Positions 51,664 to 59,320 of a stretch of DNA of 64,000 bases are shown piece after piece. Position numbers and translations under genes: made by a program. The notes beneath the pieces were generated by a model. The model was not told where the DNA came from. It was given only the letters and a program-made list of their open reading frames with translations, and ran no database searches. The stretch comes from Arthrobacter sp. ov407 (GTDB taxonomy: Bacteria; Actinomycetota; Actinomycetes; Actinomycetales; Micrococcaceae): positions 32,927-96,926 of the forward strand of contig NZ_FNGD01000016.1 of assembly GCF_900102895.1 (NCBI RefSeq), written 5' to 3'. Within the stretch, counting starts at the first letter, position 1, and each line of letters opens with the position of its first letter.

Positions 51664-52629
51664 CTAGAAGGAATGCTCCGGGCCCGGGAACTGGCCGGAA
51701 CGCACGTCCTCGCCGTAGGCCTTCGCGGCGTCGCTGAGCGAGGTCCGCAGGTCCGCATACTGCTTGACGAATTTCGCCATCTTGCCACCGCGCAGCCCCG
51801 CCATGTCCTGCCACACCAGGACCTGTCCCGTGGTGGCGCTGCCGGCGCCGATGCCGATCGTGGGGACCTCGACGGCGGCATCCACGGCGGCCGCCGTGGC
51901 GGCCGGGACCATTTCCATGAGCACACAGAACGCGCCGGCGTCGGCCAGCGCGACGGCGTCGTCGATCAACCGCTGGGCGTCATCGCCGCGGCCCTGGACC
52001 CGGTAGCCGCCGAGGGCGTGCTCGCTCTGCGGGGTGAAGCCGATGTGCGCCATGACCGGGATGCCGGCCTGGACCATGGCGCGGACAGTCTCGGCATAGA
52101 ACTTTCCGCCTTCGATCTTGACGGCGTGGGCAAGGCCCTCTTTCAAGAACCGCACGCCGGTAGCCACCGCCTGCTGGGCGGAGACCTCGTAGCTGCCGAA
52201 CGGCAGGTCCGCGACTACCAGGGCCCGCCGCGCGGAGTGGGCGACGGCCCGGCACAGCGGAATGAGCTCGTCCACCGTCACGGGAAGGCTGGTCTCGTTG
52301 CCGAAGACGTTATTGGAGGCCGAATCGCCCACCAGCAGCACCTCGATGCCTGCCTGGTCAAAAATCTCGGCGGTGTACTGGTCATAGGCGGTGAGCATGG
52401 CGAAGCGCTCACCGTTGACCTTGGCCTGGTGCAGATGATGCGTGCGGATCCTGGCCGCCGGTTTCCGGGACGCCTCCGCAGCCCCGCCCGGGCCGCCGCC
52501 GGGGCCACCGCTAGTGGTTACGCCCGTGGTTCCGGAAGGGACGGCCGCTGTAGCCGCTGCCGGGCCGTTGCCGTAGGGGGCCGCAAGTTCTGCGGGCGTG
52601 CTGGAATCAGAGCTGTTACTTGTGGCCAT
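51664..52629 (-). CDS. panB: 3-methyl-2-oxobutanoate hydroxymethyltransferase
   Basis: PanB makes ketopantoate from 2-oxoisovalerate and methylene-tetrahydrofolate in pantothenate and CoA synthesis. The 321-residue protein has MLTAYDQYTAEIFDQAGIEVLLVGDSASNNVFG, DLPFGSYEVS, VKIEGG and HIGFTPQS in the usual order, with the Mg-binding Asp in VGDSAS. The first 60 residues are a Gly/Thr/Ala-rich extension before the catalytic domain. The ATG is preceded by TACGCT at 6 nt, the leaderless pattern. In M. tuberculosis panB also lies close to glnA2-glnE. Confidence 0.95.
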   Translation of the reverse strand: MATSNSSDSSTPAELAAPYGNGPAAATAAVPSGTTGVTTSGGPGGGPGGAAEASRKPAARIRTHHLHQAKVNGERFAMLTAYDQYTAEIFDQAGIEVLLVGDSASNNVFGNETSLPVTVDELIPLCRAVAHSARRALVVADLPFGSYEVSAQQAVATGVRFLKEGLAHAVKIEGGKFYAETVRAMVQAGIPVMAHIGFTPQSEHALGGYRVQGRGDDAQRLIDDAVALADAGAFCVLMEMVPAATAAAVDAAVEVPTIGIGAGSATTGQVLVWQDMAGLRGGKMAKFVKQYADLRTSLSDAAKAYGEDVRSGQFPGPEHSF

Positions 52630-52635
52630 GCCACG

Positions 52636-52641
52636 AGCGTA
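52636..52641 (-). promoter_or_regulatory. -10 box (TACGCT), probable leaderless start of panB
   Basis: On the minus strand TACGCT lies 6 nt before the panB ATG at 52629. Confidence 0.5.
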
Positions 52642-52891
52642 ATGCGATACGAAGTGCCGCAGCTACCGGGGAACGTCTCCGTTGCCCGTGAATCACGTCA
52701 CACGGACGGCCCGCTTGGGGGAGCAACGCCGCCGCACGCCGCGAAATCGTCCGCCTTTGTGTTAACGGTGTGTTACGCGGGGCTCCGGCTTCAGCAATCG
52801 ATGGCAATGCTTAGTAAAGTGAAGCGTGTGCAGCCGCGGGGCCCATGAAAGGCGGGCCCGGGGCGGATGGAAGAACCGGAAAGAGGCCAGT

Positions 52892-54232
52892 ATGGACCGC
52901 CAGCAAGAGTTTGTCCTGCGGACGATCGAAGAGCGCGATGTGCGGTTTGTGCGCCTTTGGTTCACCGACGTCGTGGGATCGCTCAAGTCCGTGGCCCTGG
53001 CCCCGGCCGAGGTGGAAGGCGCCTTCGAGGAAGGACTCGGATTCGACGGGTCATCGATCGAAGGCCTGGCCCGCGTCTTTGAATCCGACATGCTCGCCCA
53101 GCCGGATCCGGCCACGTTCCAGATCCTGCCGTGGCGCGGCGAGACCGAGGCCACCTCGCGGATGTTCTGCGACATCCTGACGCCCGACGGCGAACCCTCC
53201 GCCGCTGACCCGCGCAACGTCCTCAAGCGCACCCTGGCCAAGGCCGCGGACATGGGCTTCACCTGCTACACCCACCCCGAGATCGAGTTCTACCTGCTCA
53301 AGTCCCAGCAGCCGGGCCCCGACGGATCACCCATCCCGGTGGACGAGGGCGGATACTTTGACCACGTCCCGGGCGGCGTGGCCCAGGACTTCCGCCGGAC
53401 CGCCGTGACCATGCTCGAATCGGTGGGCATCTCCGTGGAATTCAGCCACCACGAGGCCGGGCCGGGCCAGAACGAGATCGACCTGCGCTACGCGGACGCA
53501 CTGCAGACCGCGGATAACATCATGACGTTCCGGACGGTCATCAAGGAAGTCGCGCTGCAGCAGGGCACGTATGCCACGTTCATGCCCAAGCCCTTCACCG
53601 CCCACCCGGGCTCCGGCATGCACACGCACTTCTCGCTCTTCGAAGGAGACACGAACGCCTTTTACGAGGCCGGTGCAGAGTTCCAGCTTTCTGAGACGGC
53701 GCGCCAGTTCATTGCCGGCATCCTCAAGCACGCACCCGAATTCACGGCGGTCACCAACCAGTTCGTGAACTCGTACAAGCGGCTCTGGGGCGGGGGAGAG
53801 GCGCCGAGCTACCTGAGCTGGGGCCACAACAACCGCTCCGCCCTGGTCCGCGTCCCGCTGTACAAGCCAGGCAAGGGCCAGTCCGCGCGGATCGAATACC
53901 GCGGCATCGACTCCGCCGCCAACCCCTACTTGGCCTACGCCGTGCTCCTCGGCGCCGGCCTGAAGGGCATCGAGGAGGGCTACCAGCTGCCCGCGGCGGC
54001 GGAGGACGACATTTGGTCGCTGAGCTCAGCGGAACGCCGGGCCATGGGACACGACCCGCTGCCGGCGAGCCTGCACGACGCGATCCGGACCATGGAGGAA
54101 TCCGAACTGATGCCGCAGATCCTCGGCGAGCAGGTGTTCGAGCACTTCCTGCGCAACAAGCGTGCAGAATGGCAGGACTACCGCCTCCAGGTGACGCCCT
54201 ACGAGCTGCAACGCAATCTCGGCATTCTGTAG
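52892..54232 (+). CDS. glnA2: Glutamine synthetase paralogue, GlnA2-type
   Basis: This 446-residue type I glutamine synthetase makes glutamine from glutamate, ammonia and ATP. Family blocks LGFDGSSIEGLARVFESDM, CYTHPEIEFYLL, FSHHEAGPGQNEIDLRYADAL, KPFTAHPGSGMHTHFSL and NRSALVRVP are present. At the position of the adenylylated tyrosine the sequence is DDIWSLS (Trp), so GlnE should not modify it. ATG 52892 has AAGAGG 7 nt upstream and is preferred over 52826. It is followed 9 bp later by glnE, matching the M. tuberculosis glnA2-glnE neighbourhood. Confidence 0.95.
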   Translation: MDRQQEFVLRTIEERDVRFVRLWFTDVVGSLKSVALAPAEVEGAFEEGLGFDGSSIEGLARVFESDMLAQPDPATFQILPWRGETEATSRMFCDILTPDGEPSAADPRNVLKRTLAKAADMGFTCYTHPEIEFYLLKSQQPGPDGSPIPVDEGGYFDHVPGGVAQDFRRTAVTMLESVGISVEFSHHEAGPGQNEIDLRYADALQTADNIMTFRTVIKEVALQQGTYATFMPKPFTAHPGSGMHTHFSLFEGDTNAFYEAGAEFQLSETARQFIAGILKHAPEFTAVTNQFVNSYKRLWGGGEAPSYLSWGHNNRSALVRVPLYKPGKGQSARIEYRGIDSAANPYLAYAVLLGAGLKGIEEGYQLPAAAEDDIWSLSSAERRAMGHDPLPASLHDAIRTMEESELMPQILGEQVFEHFLRNKRAEWQDYRLQVTPYELQRNLGIL

Positions 54233-54241
54233 GCTGTCCCA

Positions 54242-57200
54242 ATGAGCCTGGCACGACGCCTCATTGCCGCCGGCTTCAGTGATCTGGACAAGGGCGAGCG
54301 GTTCCTGGCGGCCCGGGAACTGGAGGGGCTCGACCAGGATGCCCTGTTCGCCGGGCTGCAGCTGGCGGCGAACCCGGACACGGCCCTGCAGTCCCTGGTC
54401 CGGCTGATCGAGAAGCACCCGGACCTGCGCAAGCTTGCCGTCGCGGACCCGGAAAGCAGCGAACCGCTGTACCGGGTCCTGGGGGCCTCCGAGGCGCTGG
54501 GTGAGTTCCTTATCCGCCATCCCGAGCACCTCGACGCCTTCGAGGTCAGGGTCAGCCCGGAACCGCTGGCCGCGGACGCCGTGGCCCTGCGGGCCCGGCT
54601 GCTGCAGTCGGTGCGGGCCGATCCCAAGTCCGCCCGGCCGGTGGCGGCCCTTAGCGGACAGGAAGCCTACGCGGCCCTGCGGACCGCCTACCGGCGCGGG
54701 CTCGTGGAGCTCGCCGTCAAGGACCTGTGTGCAGCCGATCCGCTGGACTTCATGCCGGCTGCCGGTGCGGAACTGGCAGATCTCGCCGGCGCCGCCCTCG
54801 AGGCGGCCCTCGCCGTCTCCCGGGCCGAGGCTGCGGAGAAGTTCGACGCCGCGGAGGTGGCCGACGTCGGTCTCGCCGTGATCGGCATGGGCAAGTGCGG
54901 GGCCCGCGAACTGAACTACATTTCCGACGTCGACGTTATCTACGTGATCGATTCCGGTGCGCTGGAGGAAACCCTGGCCACCACCATCGGCACTGTCCTG
55001 GCTTCCGGGATCTCGCGGGCGATCATGTCCACGAGCCGCGAACCCGGGCTGTGGGAAGTGGACGCGAACCTCCGGCCCGAGGGCAAGTCCGGGCCGCTGG
55101 TCCGGACCCTCGCCTCGCACGAGAGCTATTACGCGCGCTGGGCCGAGAGCTGGGAATTCCAGGCCCTCCTGAAGGCCCGGACCATCGCCGGTGACAGGGC
55201 ACTCGGGGCCCGCTACGAAGCTGCCGTGACGCCCTTGATCTGGTCCTCGGCCGGCCGGGAAGGCTTTGTCGAATCCGTCCGCGCCATGCGCCGCCGCGTC
55301 ACCGAGCACATTCCGGCCGAGGAGGAACAGCGGCAGATCAAGCTGGGCCGCGGAGGGCTGCGCGACGTCGAATTCACCGTCCAGCTGCTCCAGCTCGTGC
55401 ACGGCAAGTCCGATGAATCGTTGCGCTGCCGGGACACCACCTCGGCCATCGCCGCGCTGTCCGCCGGCGGGTACATCGGCCGGTCCGACGCCGCGGAATT
55501 CGACCGCGACTACCGCTACCTGCGGCTGCTCGAGCACCGGATCCAGTTGTTCCAGCTGCGCCGGACCCACCTCATGCCGGTCAACGATGCGTCGTTGCGC
55601 TCCCTCGCCAAGGCAGTCCTGGGACCGTTCTCCGCCGAGCGGCCCAAGCCGGACGCCCTGGTCGCCGCCTGGCGAAAGACCAAGCGCTCCGTGCGGGAAC
55701 TCCACGAACGCATTTTCTACCGCCCCCTGCTCAATACCGTCGCCACCCTGAGCAGTGAAGAGGCGCGCCTGACTCCGGAAGCCGCCCAAGGCCGCCTCGC
55801 GGCCCTCGGCTACCTTGATCCCCGCGGCGCCATGCGACACATTGAGGCCCTCACCGCCGGCGTGAGCCGGCGCGCCGCACTCCAGCGCCAGCTCCTGCCC
55901 ATCCTGCTGGACTGGCTCGCCGACGGCGTGGACCCCGACGCCGGGCTGCTCGCCTTCCGGCGCGTCAGCGAGGCCCTTGGCACGACGCACTGGTACCTGG
56001 GCATGCTTCGGGATTCGACGGTCGCGGCCGAGCGGCTCTGCCACGTGCTCGCCAATTCCCGGCTGATCGCGGACCTGCTGGAGGTTTCGCCCGAGTCCGT
56101 GGCCTGGCTGGGCACGGACAAGGACCTGGTGCCGCTCAGCTTCGAATCCCAATGGCTTGAAATCACCTCGAAGATGTCCCGGCACGCGGATCCGGAGAGC
56201 GCCATGCGGCTGATCCGGCTGATCCGGCGCCGGGAAATCCTGCGGATCGCCATTGCGGACAGTGAGGGGCTGCTGGACCAGGACCAGGTCGGGGCAGCCC
56301 TCGCGGATACTGACCGGGCAGCCGTCCTCGGGGCGCTGCGCGTGGCGGAGACGATAATCACCGCCGAAGAACCGCTGAAGACGCACGTGCTGGTGGTCGC
56401 GATGGGCCGTCAGGGCGGCCGGGAGATCGGCTACGGCTCGGACGCCGATGTCATGTACGTCCACCGTGGACTCCCCGGCGTGCCGGACGAGGAGGCACAG
56501 GCGCAGGCCTTGCAGATAGTGGGCAAGCTCTCCAGCCTGCTGACCCAGCCGCTCAAACCGGCGATCCTGGCCGAACGGGTGCTGGCGGTGGACGCGGACC
56601 TGCGCCCCGAGGGCAAGAGCGGTCCCATGGTGCGGTCCTTGGAGTCCTATGCCGAGTACTACCGCCGGTGGTCCCTCGTCTGGGAGGCCCAGGCGCTGCT
56701 GCGGGCGCGCCCCATGGCCGGCGACGATGCCCTGGCTGAGGATTTTGTGGCGCTGATCGATACCATCCGGTACCCGGAGTCGTTGGCGGATCAGGACGTG
56801 CGGGAGGTCCGTCGGGTCAAGGCCAGGGTCGAGGCGGAGCGCCTGCCGCGAGGAGCAGATCCCGCCCGGCACCTGAAGCTAGGCCGGGGCGGGCTGAGCG
56901 ACGTCGAATGGCTCGCGCAGCTGCTCCAGCTTCAGCACGCCGGCAAACATCCGGAGCTGCGGACCACGTCCACCGTGGAGGCCCTCGAGTCGGCCGCTGC
57001 GTTGGATCTCATCGACGCGGAGGACACCGAAATCCTTCTCCGGGCCTGGCGGCTGGCGAGCCGGATCCGTTCGGCCAACGTCATCTGGACCGGCCGGTCC
57101 TCGGACCTGCTGCCGTCCTCCCGCCGCGACCTTGAGGCGGTGGCGCGCTGGTGCGGCTACGGGCAGGGCAACGCCGCGGCGCTGGAGGAGGACTACCTGC

Positions 57201-57253
57201 GGCTCAGCCGGCGTGCCCGGGCGGTTTTCGAGCGCGTCTTCTACGGCCAGTAG
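54242..57253 (+). CDS. glnE: Bifunctional glutamine synthetase adenylyltransferase / adenylyl-removing enzyme
   Basis: GlnE adenylylates and deadenylylates glutamine synthetase to match nitrogen supply. At 1003 residues it is full length. Its two nucleotidyltransferase domains are visible: the N-terminal adenylyl-removing half with GMGKCGARELNYISDVDVIYV (about residue 217) and the C-terminal adenylyl transferase half with AMGRQGGREIGYGSDADVMYV (about residue 720). Each is followed by a KLGRGGL(R/S)DVE block. It starts 9 bp after glnA2. The expected target is GlnA1 (61733-63157), which keeps its tyrosine. Confidence 0.97.
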   Translation: MSLARRLIAAGFSDLDKGERFLAARELEGLDQDALFAGLQLAANPDTALQSLVRLIEKHPDLRKLAVADPESSEPLYRVLGASEALGEFLIRHPEHLDAFEVRVSPEPLAADAVALRARLLQSVRADPKSARPVAALSGQEAYAALRTAYRRGLVELAVKDLCAADPLDFMPAAGAELADLAGAALEAALAVSRAEAAEKFDAAEVADVGLAVIGMGKCGARELNYISDVDVIYVIDSGALEETLATTIGTVLASGISRAIMSTSREPGLWEVDANLRPEGKSGPLVRTLASHESYYARWAESWEFQALLKARTIAGDRALGARYEAAVTPLIWSSAGREGFVESVRAMRRRVTEHIPAEEEQRQIKLGRGGLRDVEFTVQLLQLVHGKSDESLRCRDTTSAIAALSAGGYIGRSDAAEFDRDYRYLRLLEHRIQLFQLRRTHLMPVNDASLRSLAKAVLGPFSAERPKPDALVAAWRKTKRSVRELHERIFYRPLLNTVATLSSEEARLTPEAAQGRLAALGYLDPRGAMRHIEALTAGVSRRAALQRQLLPILLDWLADGVDPDAGLLAFRRVSEALGTTHWYLGMLRDSTVAAERLCHVLANSRLIADLLEVSPESVAWLGTDKDLVPLSFESQWLEITSKMSRHADPESAMRLIRLIRRREILRIAIADSEGLLDQDQVGAALADTDRAAVLGALRVAETIITAEEPLKTHVLVVAMGRQGGREIGYGSDADVMYVHRGLPGVPDEEAQAQALQIVGKLSSLLTQPLKPAILAERVLAVDADLRPEGKSGPMVRSLESYAEYYRRWSLVWEAQALLRARPMAGDDALAEDFVALIDTIRYPESLADQDVREVRRVKARVEAERLPRGADPARHLKLGRGGLSDVEWLAQLLQLQHAGKHPELRTTSTVEALESAAALDLIDAEDTEILLRAWRLASRIRSANVIWTGRSSDLLPSSRRDLEAVARWCGYGQGNAAALEEDYLRLSRRARAVFERVFYGQ

Positions 57254-57274
57254 CGCCCGGCGGCTGCCAGCCGG

Positions 57275-57297
57275 CTACTGACACGCCTACTGACACG
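57275..57297. repeat. Tandem duplication CTACTGACACG after glnE
   Basis: CTACTGACACG occurs at 57275-57285 and 57287-57297 (12-bp period), 22 bp after the glnE stop. Confidence 0.6.
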
Positions 57298-57313
57298 TGC
57301 TGCCGCGCGGTGC

Positions 57314-57319
57314 TACCTT
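57314..57319 (+). promoter_or_regulatory. -10 box (TACCTT), probable leaderless start of VOC gene
   Basis: TACCTT lies 6 nt before the ATG at 57326. Confidence 0.45.
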
Positions 57320-57325
57320 GGGCGG

Positions 57326-57742
57326 ATGGCCAGGCAACTGTTTGTGAACCTTCCCGTGAAGGACCTCGATAAGACCGTTGAGTTCTTCACGGCGCTGGGA
57401 TTCTCCTTCAACCCCGACTTCACTGATGAGAACGCTACCTGCATGATCGTCAATGACGGCGCGTACGTGATGTTGCTCGTCGAGACCTACTTCAAGACCT
57501 TCACCTCGAAGTCCGTCGCCGCCACTGCGGACACCGCAGAGGCCATCATGTCCTTCTCGCTGGAGAGCCGCGAAGCCGTGGACGAGGTCATCCGCACCGC
57601 CCTGACCTCCGGGGGCACGGCCTCGGAGGAGGCCCAGGACTACGGCTTCATGTACACGCACAGCTTCCAGGACCCGGACGGCCACCTCTGGGAAGTCTTC
57701 TGGATGGATCCGGCCGGGCCGCCCAAGGACGCTGCGCTGTAG
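57326..57742 (+). CDS. VOC-superfamily (glyoxalase-like) protein
   Basis: This 138-residue single-domain vicinal-oxygen-chelate protein starts MARQLFVNLPVKDLDKTVEFFTALGF and has the second half-motif YTHSFQDPDGHLWEVFWMDP with a C-terminal Glu ligand. It resembles the extradiol-like/lactoylglutathione-lyase relatives annotated YodA-like in actinobacteria. Substrate is unknown. No close functional partner is next to it; the downstream GNAT gene has its own promoter. Confidence 0.88.
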   Translation: MARQLFVNLPVKDLDKTVEFFTALGFSFNPDFTDENATCMIVNDGAYVMLLVETYFKTFTSKSVAATADTAEAIMSFSLESREAVDEVIRTALTSGGTASEEAQDYGFMYTHSFQDPDGHLWEVFWMDPAGPPKDAAL

Positions 57743-57779
57743 CTGCTTTACGCTTGGCGGCAGGCGCCGCCGGCGCGGG

Positions 57780-57785
57780 TACGCT
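57780..57785 (+). promoter_or_regulatory. -10 box (TACGCT), probable leaderless start of GNAT gene
   Basis: TACGCT lies 6 nt before the ATG at 57792. Confidence 0.45.
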
Positions 57786-57791
57786 GTCTAC

Positions 57792-58307
57792 ATGTCTGGA
57801 CATGTGTGGCTCCTGCCCTTGAAGAACCTCGACGACGACGCCCGGGCCATCAAGCTTGGGGAGATCGCGCTGCTGGAGCTCGGTGAGGGGCAGCAGAAGT
57901 TCGTCGGGGACCCGTTGCGGATGATGCTGATGGGGCTCGAGGAAGAGGCCCGCCACCCGTTCGCCGTGGATGAGAACGGGACCGCCGTTGGCGTGCTGAC
58001 GCTCCAGAACGGTGCCGCGACCCTGGCCGGCTGGCCCGACGACGACTCCGCCTGGCTCCTGCGGGGCTTCCTGATCGACCGGCGCCAGCAAGGCAAGGGC
58101 CTCGGCACCCTCGCCGCGGAGGCCGCAGTACGGGAGGCCGCCAAACTGACGGCGGGCCTGGGCAGCGGCCAGGCCGGCGTCGTACTCTCCGTCAACGAAC
58201 TGAACCCCGGCGGGTTGGCGGCCTACCGCAAGGCCGGATTCGAGGACCGCGGCCGCTACGAAGGCGGCGACGCCGGCCCGCAACGCATCATGTACCGGGC
58301 ATTCTGA
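57792..58307 (+). CDS. GNAT-family N-acetyltransferase
   Basis: This 171-residue acetyl-CoA-dependent transferase has the acetyl-CoA pyrophosphate-binding motif RRQQGKGLGT (Q/RxxGxG/A) near residue 98. The motif B-like block NPGGLAAYRKAGFEDRGRYEGG, resembling antibiotic or polyamine acetyltransferases, follows. The acceptor is unknown. The gene stands alone between the VOC and MBL genes. Confidence 0.88.
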   Translation: MSGHVWLLPLKNLDDDARAIKLGEIALLELGEGQQKFVGDPLRMMLMGLEEEARHPFAVDENGTAVGVLTLQNGAATLAGWPDDDSAWLLRGFLIDRRQQGKGLGTLAAEAAVREAAKLTAGLGSGQAGVVLSVNELNPGGLAAYRKAGFEDRGRYEGGDAGPQRIMYRAF

Positions 58308-58380
58308 ACGGAAGCGCACCTTGACTCGGACACCGGGTGCGTCAGTATTGGGTCATGATCCGCCTCCAGAAAGGTTCATG

Positions 58381-59028
58381 ATGGACCACTCGCAGATCCC
58401 GGTGGAACCGGTCATCCAGGAGCTCCGCATCCCCGCCGGAATGGCAGGGCCGGTTGAGTTGACGATGGACGTACGTTGTTTCGTAGTGCCCCACACGGCG
58501 GGAGTGCTGTTGATCGATGCGGGTCCAACTGGAAGCGCCGACGCAATTGGGGCGGCCCTGGTCCGCGTCGGAGCAGGCTGGAGTGACATCACAGACGTCG
58601 TCCTCACTCATTGGCATCCAGACCATGTGGGGGGCCTCGGCGAAGTCGTGGCCCGGAGCCCACGGGCTGCGATCTGGGCCGGCGCGGCGGACTGCCCGGA
58701 GATCCGCTCCGCCGCGCCGCCGCACCAGCTCTTGGAGGGTGACAAGGTCCGGAACCTTCGCGTTTTGCAGACCCCTGGGCATACTGCAGGACACATCAGC
58801 CTGTTGCACGACGACGGAATGCTGTTCGTGGGGGACGCCCTGGGGACTGTTGGGGGTGCCATGGGACGGGCGCCGGAGCAGTTTACGGCCGACTCCGCGC
58901 AGGCCGAGGAGTCGCTTCGGAAGCTGAGCTTGCTGGAGCCGGATCGGATGCTCTTTTCCCACGGGCCGGAGATTCCCGACCCCGTCGGGGCATTGCGCCG
59001 TCTCCTCGCCATCGTCAACGGTAGTTGA
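58381..59028 (+). CDS. MBL-fold hydrolase
   Basis: This protein of about 215 residues has a metallo-beta-lactamase fold with the motif LTHWHPDHVGG (HxHxDH), TPGHTAGH, the bridging Asp in LFVGDAL and a final His in LFSHGPE. These are typical of glyoxalase II-like or lactonase-like subgroups. Two ATGs lie side by side at 58378 and 58381; the second is better spaced from AAGG. A longer frame from TTG 58321 is possible. It is followed 45 bp later by a tiny HTH gene that may regulate it. Confidence 0.88.
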   Translation: MDHSQIPVEPVIQELRIPAGMAGPVELTMDVRCFVVPHTAGVLLIDAGPTGSADAIGAALVRVGAGWSDITDVVLTHWHPDHVGGLGEVVARSPRAAIWAGAADCPEIRSAAPPHQLLEGDKVRNLRVLQTPGHTAGHISLLHDDGMLFVGDALGTVGGAMGRAPEQFTADSAQAEESLRKLSLLEPDRMLFSHGPEIPDPVGALRRLLAIVNGS

Positions 59029-59059
59029 CGTCGGCATTGTCTGTCAACTAGGGTTGACG
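59025..59059 (+). promoter_or_regulatory. Promoter with overlapping GTTGAC/GTCAAC dyads before the small HTH gene
   Basis: TTGACG (59025-59030), an 18-bp spacer and TAGGGT (59049-59054) form a promoter. The half-site GTTGAC occurs at 59024-59029 and 59053-59058 with GTCAAC at 59043-59048 between, giving a dyad inside the promoter that could bind the encoded HTH protein. Confidence 0.5.
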
Positions 59060-59073
59060 CCAGGAGGTGTGGC

Positions 59074-59274
59074 GTGGAAACACTGATTGGCTCGATGGAC
59101 GGTAAAGGCCCGGCCGAGGCGCTCTACGCCGTGGCGGAGCTGCACAAGGAACTGGCGCGAACGGAAACCGAGATGGTGCTGCGTGCCCGGGGGGCGGGAC
59201 TCTCGTGGGAGGCGATCGCGGTATGCCTTGGCATCAGCAAGCAGGCGGTGCACAAGAAGTACGGAAAGCGCTGA
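59074..59274 (+). CDS. Small helix-turn-helix DNA-binding protein
   Basis: This 66-residue protein is mostly helical and ends in a clear helix-turn-helix: GLSWEAIAVCLGISKQAVHKKYGKR. The N-terminal helix (EALYAVAELHKELARTETEMVLRAR) could dimerise. CAGGAGG lies 5 nt before the GTG start. It resembles stand-alone sigma-70 region-4-like or MarR-like HTH fragments annotated in actinobacteria. Placement after the MBL gene, and operator-like dyads in its own promoter, suggest a local autoregulator; this is inference. Confidence 0.8.
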   Translation: METLIGSMDGKGPAEALYAVAELHKELARTETEMVLRARGAGLSWEAIAVCLGISKQAVHKKYGKR

Positions 59275-59320
59275 AGCGACGGGCCTAGATTCCGGGGAAC
59301 GTTCCAGCCGCGCCGGAACC

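Noticed and set aside
54026..56872. Very long antisense open frame (948 codons) opposite glnE
   Set aside because: It is a by-product of high GC at third codon positions; the plus strand encodes a full-length GlnE with all motifs, and the antisense product has no recognisable domain.
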